Origin: Tribonema minus
Taxonomy: Eukaryota; Sar; Xanthophyceae; Tribonematales; Tribonemataceae
Assembly: GCA_017506865.1 (NCBI GenBank)
Contig: JAFCMP010000024.1
Coordinates: 124,001-188,000, forward strand
Length of the DNA stretch: 64,000 bases
Direction of reading: 5' to 3'
Within the stretch, counting starts at the first letter, position 1; each line of letters opens with the position of its first letter. Below are positions 63,881 through 64,000 of this stretch, piece by piece. The position numbers were made by a program, and so were the translations under genes. The notes below the pieces were generated by a model. That model was not told the DNA's origin. It saw only the letters and a program-made list of their open reading frames with translations, and searched no databases.

Positions 63881-64000
63881 GTACGTTTGGTTCTTGGTTT
63901 TAGAACATGTTCAAACTTCAACCGTTATGTGAAGTCTTGAACCTGAGAGGGCGACAGTAGCAAAGCAATGGCTTTGGCTAACAGGAGCCCGGCAGGAAAG
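63881..64000. other. 5' flank of the p25-alpha gene
   Basis: No upstream exon of the minus-strand gene was recognised. The ATG at 63880-63878 gives a compact, charged N-terminus (MEEREVVVEEG), so it was taken as the start. A further 5' exon beyond the window remains possible. Confidence 0.4.

Overview
The window reads as nuclear DNA of a photosynthetic, flagellate protist with a secondary red-type plastid, for example a haptophyte or a stramenopile; the sequence alone does not choose between them. The grounds are a fucoxanthin/chlorophyll a-c type light-harvesting gene split by GT-AG introns, several bipartite plastid presequences with an (A)FAP-like cleavage motif, plastid-type sigma factor copies, a flagellum-associated p25-alpha (TPPP) domain gene, TTAGGG-type interstitial telomeric repeats, and long introns rich in CTTCAAC/GTTGAAG words.

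Layout. 1.0-2.0 kb: intronless GPATCH11-like gene (-). 2.2-12.6 kb: nine-exon gene (+) for a PLP enzyme of the methionine gamma-lyase / 'aluminium resistance' family with a likely plastid presequence. 13.7-18.0 kb: decayed non-LTR retrotransposon (-) with reverse transcriptase, CCHC finger and possible restriction-like nuclease. 19.6-24.7 kb: a head-to-head pair, a small plastid-targeted one-helix protein (-) and the seven-exon light-harvesting gene (+). 26.3-40.0 kb: a giant, old inverted duplication centred near 33.6 kb. Each arm carries an F-box/ankyrin gene divergent from a sigma-70 gene. The left ankyrin copy is intact and the right one is frameshifted; both sigma copies carry a lesion, at different places. 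41.7-52.5 kb: multi-exon gene (-) with a membrane N-terminus, coiled-coil middle and poly-Ala tail. 54.1-63.9 kb: multi-exon gene (-) with an N-terminal p25-alpha domain and a poly-Gln C-terminus.

The most striking signal is shared by the four long intron-rich genes. Next to many exons lie decayed tandem copies of just the exon edge: the last or first 30-90 bases plus the splice site and adjoining intron, repeated 1-6 times at about 85-290 bp spacing (mostly 120-200). Acceptor copies always lie upstream of the exon and donor copies always downstream. I call them exon-edge echoes. They suggest that introns here grow by repeated local tandem duplication across splice junctions. Many of these introns also carry GTTGAAG near the donor and CTTCAAC near the acceptor, which could pair and bring the intron ends together. 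Telomere-like CCCTAAC tracts sit near some acceptors, where they could act as branch point and pyrimidine tract.

Gene models were built by hand from splice-site phase and family knowledge. Exon ends that join in phase are stated as such; unresolved exons are flagged. No searches were run.
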